Assembly (NCBI GenBank): GCA_041477815.1
Contig: JBGOUV010000355.1
Span: forward strand, 1 to 7,404
Direction: 5' to 3'
Origin: JBGOUV01 sp041477815
GTDB lineage: Bacteria; Acidobacteriota; Terriglobia; Bryobacterales; JACQDG01
DNA: 7,404 nucleotides
Below the pieces are notes generated by a model. The model ran no database searches. It was not told the DNA's origin and saw nothing but the letters and a program-made list of their open reading frames with translations. The translations under genes were made by a program, and so were the position numbers. This document shows positions 1 through 7,404 of this stretch, piece after piece. Positions within the stretch are counted from its first letter, which is position 1; the number at the start of each line of letters is the position of its first letter.

Positions 1-1875
<1,875 letters not shown>

Positions 1876-1879
<4 letters not shown>

Positions 1880-3288
1880 CGGACCGCTTCCACGAAGAGT
1901 GCGGCATCTTCGCCATCTACGGCCACCCCGAGGCCGCCAAGCTGACCTACCTCGGTCTCTACGCCCTCCAGCACCGCGGCCAGGAAAGCGCCGGCATCTC
2001 GGCCAGTGACGGCCACCGCCTGATCTGCCGCAAGTCCATGGGACTGGTGGCCGAGATCTTCACCGAGCCCGTCCTCGACGAGCTGCCCGGCACCATGGCC
2101 ATCGGCCACACCCGCTACTCCACCGCCGGCGAATCGGCCCACCTGAACGCCCAGCCTTTCACCGTCGAGTGCAACAAGGGTCAGATCGCCATGGCCCACA
2201 ACGGAAATCTCACCAACGCTATTGAGCTGCGCCGCGAGCTGGACGCCGCCGGGTCGATTTTCCAGGCCACCAGCGACACCGAGGTGATCCTGCACCTGGT
2301 CGCCCGGAGCCGCGAGCGAACCCTGGCCGCCGCCCTGCGCGAGGCCCTCCTGCAGGTCGAGGGCGCCTACTCGCTGTTGGTTCTGACCGATAACCAGTTG
2401 ATCGTGGTCCGCGACCCCCGCGGCTTCCGCCCCCTGGCCTTCGGGAAGCTTCCCTTCAACGGCCGCGACTGCCCGGTATTCGCCTCCGAGACCTGCGCCT
2501 TCGACCTGATCGGCGCCAGCTACGAGGGCGAGGTCGAGCCGGGCGAGATGGTGATTGTTACCCCCGAGGGGATGGTGCGGGAGCGGTTCGCCCCCGAGCA
2601 GCCCCGCGCCCACTGCGTCTTCGAGCACGTCTATTTCTCGCGGCCCGATTCCATCGTCTTCGACCGCTCCGTGCAGGAGTCGCGCGAGATGCTGGGCCGC
2701 CTGCTGGCCCGCGAGTTCCCGGTCGACGCCGACCTGGTCGTACCGGTCCCCGACTCCGGCGTCGCCGCCGCCATCGGCTACGCCGCCGAGAGCGGCATCC
2801 CCTACCGCACGGGGCTGATCCGTAACCACTATGTCGGCCGAACTTTTATCGAGCCCTCCCAGGCCATCCGCGACTTCGGCGTCAAGCTGAAGCTCAACCC
2901 CATCCGGTCGCTCATCGAGGGCAAGCGCGTGATTCTGGTCGACGATTCGATTGTGCGCGGCACCACCAGCCGCAAGATCGTCCGCATGGTCCGAAGCGCC
3001 GGCGCCCGCGAAGTTCATCTGCGCATCTCCTGCCCTCCGACCATCTCTCCTTGCTACTACGGCGTCGACACCCCGGACAAGAATGAGCTGATCGCCTCCA
3101 CCCACACGGTCGAGGAGATCCGCCAATACGTCGAAGCCGACAGCCTGGGCTATCTGTCGCTGGAAGGCCTCCGCCAAGCCGTAGCCGACCAGAAGTCCCG
3201 CTTCTGCTACGCCTGTTACACGGCGGACTATCCTACCGACCTGGTAGGAATCGAGGCCCTCCTCCACAGCTCCGAGCGCCGCCGGTAG
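1876..3288 (+). CDS. purF: Amidophosphoribosyltransferase (glutamine PRPP amidotransferase), Fe-S type
   Basis: First committed enzyme of purine synthesis: PRPP + glutamine to 5-phosphoribosylamine, in the cytosol. The protein has 470 residues, close to the 476 of Bacillus PurF. The start at 1876 gives 'MTDRFHEECGIFAIYG', so an eight-residue propeptide would be cleaved to expose Cys9, the N-terminal nucleophile of the class II glutaminase domain (about 9-240). Further glutaminase landmarks are 'LQHRGQESAGI' (31-41), 'GHTRYSTAG' (77-85) and 'MAHNGNLTN' (106-114). The phosphoribosyltransferase domain carries 'VPVPDSG' (289-295) and the PRPP loop 'VILVDDSIVRGTT' (352-364). Cys247, Cys393, Cys444 and Cys447 fall where the Bacillus-type enzyme binds its 4Fe-4S cluster ('HCVFEHVYF', 'SPCYYG', 'FCYAC'), so this is probably the oxygen-sensitive Fe-S form. 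It follows purL with a four-base overlap and ends just before the long hairpin. Family and role are firm; processing and cluster are inferred from motifs. Confidence 0.97.
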
Positions 3289-3290
3289 GG

Positions 3291-3362
3291 CCGAGCCGCG
3301 ACCATAAGGGAGCGGTTTCTTCGCGTGTCCGAACCAACCGCTCCCTTACGGTCGCGGCTCGG
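3291..3362. repeat. Long near-perfect inverted repeat between convergent genes; possible bidirectional terminator
   Basis: The left arm (3291-3317) and right arm (3336-3362) are 27 bases each and pair at 26 positions. The only mismatch is A3304 opposite C3349. The loop is the 18 bases 3318-3335. The repeat starts two bases after the purF stop codon and ends eight bases before the stop codon of the minus-strand oxidoreductase, so it fills nearly the whole 82-bp gap. The stem is GC-rich, but neither flank has a T-run, so it is not a textbook intrinsic terminator. It could still end transcription from both sides, protect mRNA 3' ends, or be one copy of a dispersed palindromic repeat family. The repeat itself is certain; its function is inferred. 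Confidence 0.9.
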
Positions 3363-3369
3363 TGCTGCT

Positions 3370-3397
3370 GCTACGCGAAGCGGTACTTTTGCGTAGC
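3370..3397. repeat. Seven-bp inverted repeat over the oxidoreductase stop codon
   Basis: GCTACGC (3370-3376) pairs with GCGTAGC (3391-3397) around a 14-base loop. One arm contains the stop codon of the minus-strand oxidoreductase and the rest encodes its last residues. It sits eight bases from the long hairpin and might add to transcript termination, but a stem this short in GC-rich DNA may be chance. Confidence 0.35.
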
Positions 3398-4645
3398 GTG
3401 GTCCCAGAGAATCTTCTTTTCCCGCCGCAGCGACATCGTCGCCAGATGCCCCGTTACCGCGGCTTCGTGGCCCAACTGGCCGTCGCAGTTCAGCGGCTTG
3501 CCGAACTTCACCCCGTCGATGAAGTTCTTGATATGGTCGCCGGTCGGGTTGGCCTGGCCGAGGTCCTTGGTGGCGTTGAGGTGGATTTCGGGACGCGACG
3601 TAATAGCCGCCGGAGTGTCCTTGCCCCACGACTCGTTATAGACGTGCAGGTCCTGGAGATTCATCACTTCCATGGTGCCCTCGCTCCCCATAAACTGCTC
3701 GCCGTAGCCGTAGCGCTGGTTGGCGAACATGCAGGAGTAGTTGATCTGGAAGCCCTCCGGGTACTCGAAGGCGGCGGTGACGGTGTCGGGGACCTCGCGC
3801 GGCTCCTGGTCGATTTTGTCCCAGTAGTAGGCTCCGCCGGAGGCGATGACGGACTTGGGCGCCCGGGCGCCCAGGACCATATGGGAGGCGTCGGTCTGGT
3901 GGACCAGCAGGTCGGTCGAGATGCCGCCTGAGTAGTCCCAGTAGATACGCCATTGGAAGTAACGCGGCAGGCTGAAGGGTTTCTTGGGCGCCTTGCCCAG
4001 GAACTTGCTGAAGTCGGCGTTCTTCTCGTTGGCGTCGGGCGGGATAGTGTAGCGCCACTGGGGGTTGTCGGTAGAGCTGTTGCGGTACCAGAAGGCCCGC
4101 ACGAAGGTCACCTTACCGATGCGCCCGGACTGATAAATCTCGCGCGCCTTCTGGTAGAGCAGCGAGCTCCGGCGCTGGGTGCCGACCTGGAGCTTCTTGC
4201 CGCTTCGCTGCACGGCCTGGAGGATGTCGTGGCCTTCCTCGATGGTGTGGGTGAGGGGCTTCTCGCAGTAGACGTTCTTGCCGGCGTCCAGGGCAGCGAT
4301 GACCATATCGTGGTGGAGGTGCTCCGGGGTCATGATGAAGACGGCGTCAATGGACTTGTCGGCCAGCAGCCGGCGATAGTCGTCGTAGGTATCGGGGGTG
4401 GTGTTCTGGATGCTCTGGACCTTGTCTTTGCCGCGGGCCAGGTGGCCGGTGAAGGAGTCGCACACGGCCTTCACGTGGGCATCGTTGGGCGAGACCTTCA
4501 TGAGGGTCTCGATCAGGGAATAGCCCCGAATTCCGACTCCGACCCAGCCCACCTGGACCTTCTCATTGGTTCCCTGGGCGCGCAGGATCGCCGGGGCGGC
4601 GGCCGCGGCGCTGATGAAGTTGCGGCGGGAGATGACGTCAGACAT
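3371..4645 (-). CDS. Gfo/Idh/MocA-family oxidoreductase with a twin-arginine signal
   Basis: A 424-residue NAD(P)-dependent dehydrogenase of the glucose-fructose oxidoreductase/inositol dehydrogenase family; these usually act on sugars, cyclitols or their derivatives. The N-terminus 'MSDVISRRNFISAAAAAPAI' has a twin-arginine pair (7-8) and a short alanine-rich hydrophobic stretch, as in Tat signals, so export of the folded protein is likely. No clear A-x-A cleavage site follows. The Rossmann nucleotide-binding loop is G36-x-G38-xx-G41. The family 'CEKP' motif is at 127-130, with Lys129 the expected catalytic lysine. 'GGISTDLLVHQTD' (240-252) supplies the expected Asp245 and His249. The C-terminal half fits the family's substrate-binding alpha/beta domain. 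The start is fixed by the Tat signal and by AGGAGG five bases upstream; the longer open frame upstream looks like antisense of the DUF29 gene. It is transcribed alone, divergent from DUF29 and convergent with purF. Substrate and redox partner cannot be told from sequence. Confidence 0.92.
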   Translation of the reverse strand: MSDVISRRNFISAAAAAPAILRAQGTNEKVQVGWVGVGIRGYSLIETLMKVSPNDAHVKAVCDSFTGHLARGKDKVQSIQNTTPDTYDDYRRLLADKSIDAVFIMTPEHLHHDMVIAALDAGKNVYCEKPLTHTIEEGHDILQAVQRSGKKLQVGTQRRSSLLYQKAREIYQSGRIGKVTFVRAFWYRNSSTDNPQWRYTIPPDANEKNADFSKFLGKAPKKPFSLPRYFQWRIYWDYSGGISTDLLVHQTDASHMVLGARAPKSVIASGGAYYWDKIDQEPREVPDTVTAAFEYPEGFQINYSCMFANQRYGYGEQFMGSEGTMEVMNLQDLHVYNESWGKDTPAAITSRPEIHLNATKDLGQANPTGDHIKNFIDGVKFGKPLNCDGQLGHEAAVTGHLATMSLRREKKILWDHATQKYRFA

Positions 4646-4721
4646 GGGAGCCTCCTGGGGCGAACCCTTGAGAATAACACGGGCGGGCAGGTGCGATAAT
4701 GAGGAGGTCAGGAAGGCCGTC
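4646..4721. promoter_or_regulatory. Divergent intergenic region between the oxidoreductase and DUF29 genes
   Basis: These 76 bases must carry the transcription start signals of both divergent genes unless those lie inside the coding regions. For the minus-strand gene a weak sigma70-like pair is visible: TATTCT (complement of 4671-4676) and TTATCG (complement of 4694-4699), 17 bases apart. The -35 matches poorly. For the plus-strand gene GATAAT (4695-4700) resembles a -10 box, but the nearest -35-like TTGAGA (4668-4673) is 21 bases away, which is too far. The candidates overlap, so the two promoters might compete. These assignments are by eye and weak. Confidence 0.35.
4651..4656 (-). promoter_or_regulatory. 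Ribosome binding site of the oxidoreductase gene
   Basis: The complement reads AGGAGG, a full Shine-Dalgarno match, five bases before the ATG whose A is at 4645. It decides the start in a reading frame that stays open for another 77 codons upstream. Confidence 0.8.
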
Positions 4722-5165
4722 ATGATCGCTAAGGAACTGTACGAGAAGGACTTCTTCGAATGGGCGATGAAGAACGCCGAGTTGCTGCGGGCGGGGCGGC
4801 TGGAGGATGCCGACCTGGAGCACATCGCCGAGGAGATCGAGGACATGGCCAAGAGCCAGCGGCGAGAGCTATACAATCGGCTGCGTGTCTTGCTCGCTCA
4901 TCTGTTGAAGTGGAGATTGCAGCGGAAGCCGGAACAGGAATCCAGGAGATGGAGAGCGACGATCAACGAACAGCGCCGCGAGCTGGATGCGCTGCTCGAG
5001 GACATGCCTAGTCTCCGCGGAGCTGTCGAGGAGAGGCTGGGGAAAGCCTATCGGGTAGCCAGGGGCAGCGCCGCCGACGAGACCGGCCTTCCTCAGAGCG
5101 AGTTCCCCGAAGCCTGCCCGTTTACCCTGGACCAGATCCTGGATTTCGAGTATTTCCCGGAATAG
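4722..5165 (+). CDS. DUF29 family protein, function unknown
   Basis: A 147-residue protein with the characteristic DUF29 layout: 'LYEKDFFEW' (6-14), 'LLRAGRLEDADLEHIAEEIEDM' in part (21-42), 'RRELYNRLRVLLAHLLKW' (47-64), 'TINEQRRELDALLEDMPSLR' (80-99), 'ETGLPQSEFP' (120-129) and 'CPFTLDQILDFEYFPE' (132-147). It is charged and mostly helical in composition, with no signal peptide or membrane segment, so it is probably cytosolic. The family has no established biochemical role that I can state; it is common in cyanobacteria and scattered among other bacteria. The ATG at 4722 is the first usable start matching the family N-terminus, with GGAAGG (4711-4716) five bases upstream. The gene is apparently monocistronic. 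By eye it uses AGA, AGG, TTG and CTA more than its neighbours, for example AGG and two AGA codons around residues 75-79, which could reflect transfer or low expression. Confidence 0.88.
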   Translation: MIAKELYEKDFFEWAMKNAELLRAGRLEDADLEHIAEEIEDMAKSQRRELYNRLRVLLAHLLKWRLQRKPEQESRRWRATINEQRRELDALLEDMPSLRGAVEERLGKAYRVARGSAADETGLPQSEFPEACPFTLDQILDFEYFPE

Positions 5166-5177
5166 ATCTCTGATCTA
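5163..5177. repeat. Short palindrome spanning both convergent stop codons
   Basis: TAGATC (5163-5168) and GATCTA (5172-5177) are perfect inverted repeats around the triplet TCT. The outer TAG on the plus strand ends the DUF29 gene and the outer CTA is the complement of the protease stop TAG, so the two genes end symmetrically. With six-base arms it may be chance. Confidence 0.6.
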
Positions 5178-7404
5178 CTGCATCGCCAGATTCACCGTGT
5201 TGCTGGCGATGCCATTGGCGGTCACGACCAGGGGGCGCGTGCCCGCGCGGGCCGTGCGGGGCAGGGTGACGTTGATCTGGTTGAGACCGACGAACCCCGG
5301 AGCCAGGCCGGAGAAGATTACCTCGCCGGTTTCGCCGTCCAGGGTGGCGGCAGGGGCCTGGCGGGTGCGGGCCAGGGTCTGGCTGGAGGCCGCTTCACCG
5401 GTCGTCTGGGCCTGGTCGACGGGGCCGACGCCGGTAGCGTAAACGATGACGGTCTCCCCGGCGCGCGCGGGATTGGAGAGGGTCACGAGCTGGCCGTCGG
5501 CGTGAGTCACTACGCCGAACTTCTGGCCGCCGGTTTCGTATTCGAAGATGCCCGGCGAGTTGTCGCTCAGCTCCAGGCGGTAGACGGCGCTGACCGAGTC
5601 GTTGATCCGGACCTTCACCATGGCGAACGGAAGTCCGGCGAACTCCCAGGGGACCTGCGCGTTGACTTGGCCGGGGCTGGTGAAGAACAGGCGTCCGGCG
5701 ATGCTGAGGCCGGTGTCGGGGTAATCGAAGCTGACGCTGGTGTGGTAGAGGGCCAGGGGCAGCGGCAGGCGGATAGCGCCGCGGGTGGCCTCGGCCAGGG
5801 CCTCGCCGAAGATGGAGATGATGGACCCGGGAGCCACGGTGCGGCTGCGGGCGAAGCTGGCGCCGTTGACTATGCCGCCGTCGTTGATGCGGGGCTCGGG
5901 GCGGGCGGCGGTGAAGAAGGTCGCGGTGAGACCGGCGGCGGTGGCGGTGTAGGTTTGGTCTCCGATGTCGGGGCCCAGGTCGACGTCGGCGGCGGCGATG
6001 CCGTAGCGGTCGGTGCTGGCATCCGCCTGGACGATCGTGCCGCCGCCTTGGGTCACGCGGAACTGCACGGCGGCGCCAACTACGGGCAGGCCGGACGCAT
6101 CCACCAGCTTCAGAATGAGGAGGTCGGGAAGCGGCTGACCGGTGGTGCCGCTGGAGCCGTCGCCTTCGATAGGGAAGATGTTGCGGGCCTGGCCGCTGGC
6201 TACCCCGTAGTGATAGGGGAGGCGCAGGTCGGCCGGTCCCGAAGTGCCCTGGACGCGAATCACGCCTTCGTAGAGTCCCGCGCGCGGCAGCGTACCGGTG
6301 AGGGTGACGGTGAGACGGGCGGCCTGGTTGGGGCCGATCGGGACGCTGAGCGAGGTGTTGCCGTTGACCATGACGCGGGCATTGGAGTCGGCGTCGCGCT
6401 GCTGCACCTCGATACGGAAGGTATCGGCTGCGGCGCCGATGTTGGCCAGGCGCAGCTCGCGGGTCGCCGGGAGGGAGGCGGCGTTGGGCAGAACGCCGAA
6501 GGTGATACTGACCGGCTCGGCGACAGCGCCGGGGTTGACGGCGGCGCGGGCGTTGACCTTGCCCGCGCCTTGCGCCACGCCGCGGGCCGGGGAGTTCCCG
6601 TCCATCACCGGAGTGGCGGTGTTGACCACCCGCGACTTGATGTCGGCGGGCGAGAGGTTGATATCGCGCTGCCAGGCCAGAGCCGCCACGCCGGCCACGA
6701 ACGGTGTCGCGAAGCTGGTGCCTTCGAGCGTGGCGAAGCGCGTGGGATCGAAGGCGCTGCCATTCGGATCCTGGCTCTGGACGGCGGCGTGGATGGCCAC
6801 TCCGGGCGCCGCCACGTCGGGCTTCACGTTCATGTCGATGCTGGGGCCGCGGCTGCTGAAGTCGGCGATCTGGTCGGCGGTGGTCGCGACCGCCACCAGT
6901 TGTGGATCGAGCGTCACGGTGGCGTTGGTATTGGAGCTGATGTAGCCGCTGAGGGCGGTCCCGGCAGCGTTGCCGATCATCACGGCGGGGATCGTGGCGT
7001 TGACCAGGCCGGTCATGGTGAAGGGGAAATCTTGACCGGAACGGTTGGAGACGACGACGGCGGTAGCGCCCGCGGCCTGGACGGCGACTACCTTGTCCTC
7101 GAAGTCGCAATTGCCGCGTCTCACCAAGACCATGACGCCGGCGAGCGATCCGGCGGGCAGAGGATCGCAGGCGAAACCGTCGTTGCCGGCCGATTCGGCG
7201 GTGCGGATGCGGCCGGACAGCGCGCTCGGCGGGCGGGGGCCGTTGCCAAACAGGGCCGGGGCCGCTTGCAGGGAACCGGGGGCGCCCGCGCCGCCGCGCA
7301 GCGTGGAGAAAAGCTGTCGCGAGTTCGTCGTCGCCGCCACCGAAATCGCCGCCGGCGACGTGCCCGGTGAGGAGATGGCGTTGAGCGTGGGGAAGACGTC
7401 GCCC
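5175..7404 (-). CDS. Subtilisin-like S8 protease with PA domain, Ig-like region and Solibacter-type C-terminal domain (N-terminus outside window)
   Basis: The frame stays open to the right edge. Residues 1-32 of the 742 visible include 'ISSPGTSPAAISVAATTNSR', which is subtilase core, so the GTG at 7340 is internal and the gene starts outside the window. An inserted PA domain covers about 66-166 ('LVRRGNCDFEDKVVAVQAAG', with two Cys, 79 and 99, that may pair). The core then resumes with 'ADFSSRGPS' (180-188) and 'KPDVAAPGV' (194-202), and the catalytic serine is Ser230 in 'GTSFATPFVAGVAAL'. The catalytic Asp and His would lie upstream. About 292-400 is a beta-rich region of unclear family, about 421-501 resembles a bacterial Ig-like (Big_1) domain, and about 505-742 matches the Solibacter C-terminal domain (TIGR03437) with 'PGQVNAQVPW' and 'NPARAGETVIVYATGVGPV'. 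Such proteases are normally secreted or surface-bound and degrade proteins or peptides. A signal peptide could only be upstream. The gene is convergent with DUF29. Confidence 0.93.
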   Translation of the reverse strand, partial: GDVFPTLNAISSPGTSPAAISVAATTNSRQLFSTLRGGAGAPGSLQAAPALFGNGPRPPSALSGRIRTAESAGNDGFACDPLPAGSLAGVMVLVRRGNCDFEDKVVAVQAAGATAVVVSNRSGQDFPFTMTGLVNATIPAVMIGNAAGTALSGYISSNTNATVTLDPQLVAVATTADQIADFSSRGPSIDMNVKPDVAAPGVAIHAAVQSQDPNGSAFDPTRFATLEGTSFATPFVAGVAALAWQRDINLSPADIKSRVVNTATPVMDGNSPARGVAQGAGKVNARAAVNPGAVAEPVSITFGVLPNAASLPATRELRLANIGAAADTFRIEVQQRDADSNARVMVNGNTSLSVPIGPNQAARLTVTLTGTLPRAGLYEGVIRVQGTSGPADLRLPYHYGVASGQARNIFPIEGDGSSGTTGQPLPDLLILKLVDASGLPVVGAAVQFRVTQGGGTIVQADASTDRYGIAAADVDLGPDIGDQTYTATAAGLTATFFTAARPEPRINDGGIVNGASFARSRTVAPGSIISIFGEALAEATRGAIRLPLPLALYHTSVSFDYPDTGLSIAGRLFFTSPGQVNAQVPWEFAGLPFAMVKVRINDSVSAVYRLELSDNSPGIFEYETGGQKFGVVTHADGQLVTLSNPARAGETVIVYATGVGPVDQAQTTGEAASSQTLARTRQAPAATLDGETGEVIFSGLAPGFVGLNQINVTLPRTARAGTRPLVVTANGIASNTVNLAMQ
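5180..5212. repeat. Ten-bp perfect inverted repeat at the protease 3' end, downstream of DUF29
   Basis: GCATCGCCAG (5180-5189) pairs exactly with CTGGCGATGC (5203-5212) around a 13-base loop. It lies in the last codons of the protease (encoding '..GIASNTVNLAM') and 14 bases beyond the DUF29 stop, so on the plus strand it could act as a factor-assisted end of the DUF29 transcript. There is no T-run. The repeat is directly visible; the terminator role is a weak inference. Confidence 0.4.

Noticed and set aside
3289..3370. A small RNA gene or riboswitch in the gap after purF
   Set aside because: The only structure is one long symmetric stem between convergent stop codons. No gene downstream could be controlled by a riboswitch here, and no conserved aptamer pattern was recognised.
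3953..4699. A 248-codon open frame on the plus strand opposite the oxidoreductase
   Set aside because: It mirrors the conserved dehydrogenase codons and shows no family motif or ribosome site.
4646..4876. A longer N-terminus for the oxidoreductase (open for 77 more codons)
   Set aside because: It runs antisense into the DUF29 gene and would bury the twin-arginine signal. The ATG at 4645 has a full Shine-Dalgarno sequence.
5175..7340. The GTG at 7340 as the protease start
   Set aside because: The 21 codons upstream to the window edge translate to conserved subtilase core ('TLNAISSPGTSPAAIS'), so the true start is outside the window.
5502..7370. A 622-codon open frame on the plus strand opposite the protease
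   Set aside because: It is antisense to a protease with clear catalytic and domain motifs, and the translation is repetitive Gly/Ala/Asp/Val-rich sequence. This is a composition shadow.

Overview
The window looks like part of the chromosome of a high-GC member of the Acidobacteriota, probably the Solibacter/Bryobacter group (Bryobacterales). The main pointer is the C-terminal ~240 residues of the protease at the right edge. They resemble the Solibacter-type C-terminal domain (TIGR03437), with landmarks such as 'NGASF', 'PGQVNAQVPW', 'SPGIF', 'NPARAGETVIVYATGVGPV' and 'GLNQINVTLP'. A Tat-signal Gfo/Idh/MocA oxidoreductase and a long hairpin repeat between genes fit that assignment. It rests on recognition by eye, not on a database search.

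Layout. (1) Positions 1-3288, plus strand: the purine-biosynthesis genes purL (5' end outside the window) and purF, overlapping by the four bases ATGA. (2) Positions 3289-3370: a short gap between convergent genes, almost filled by a near-perfect 27-bp inverted repeat with an 18-nt loop. (3) Positions 3371-4645, minus strand: a Gfo/Idh/MocA-family oxidoreductase with a twin-arginine signal. (4) Positions 4646-4721: a 76-bp divergent intergenic region that must hold the start signals of two genes. (5) Positions 4722-5165, plus strand: a small DUF29-family protein of unknown function. (6) Positions 5175-7404, minus strand: a large multidomain S8 (subtilisin-like) protease whose N-terminus lies beyond the right edge. 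It converges on the DUF29 gene with only 9 bp between the two stop codons.

How the genes relate. PurF makes the first committed step of de novo purine synthesis (PRPP + glutamine to phosphoribosylamine) and PurL the fourth (FGAR to FGAM). Their overlap makes a cotranscribed, translationally coupled purine operon the obvious reading. The other three genes lie in separate transcription units and show no link to purine synthesis. The oxidoreductase and the protease are both predicted to leave the cytoplasm, which suits a soil saprotroph that breaks down glycans and proteins. No RNA gene, insertion sequence, CRISPR array or prophage gene was seen. The coding content is mostly ordinary, and I found no convincing new multi-gene system. 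The points most worth a second look are the long hairpin, the exported oxidoreductase with intact catalytic residues, the protease architecture, and the start region of the DUF29 gene.
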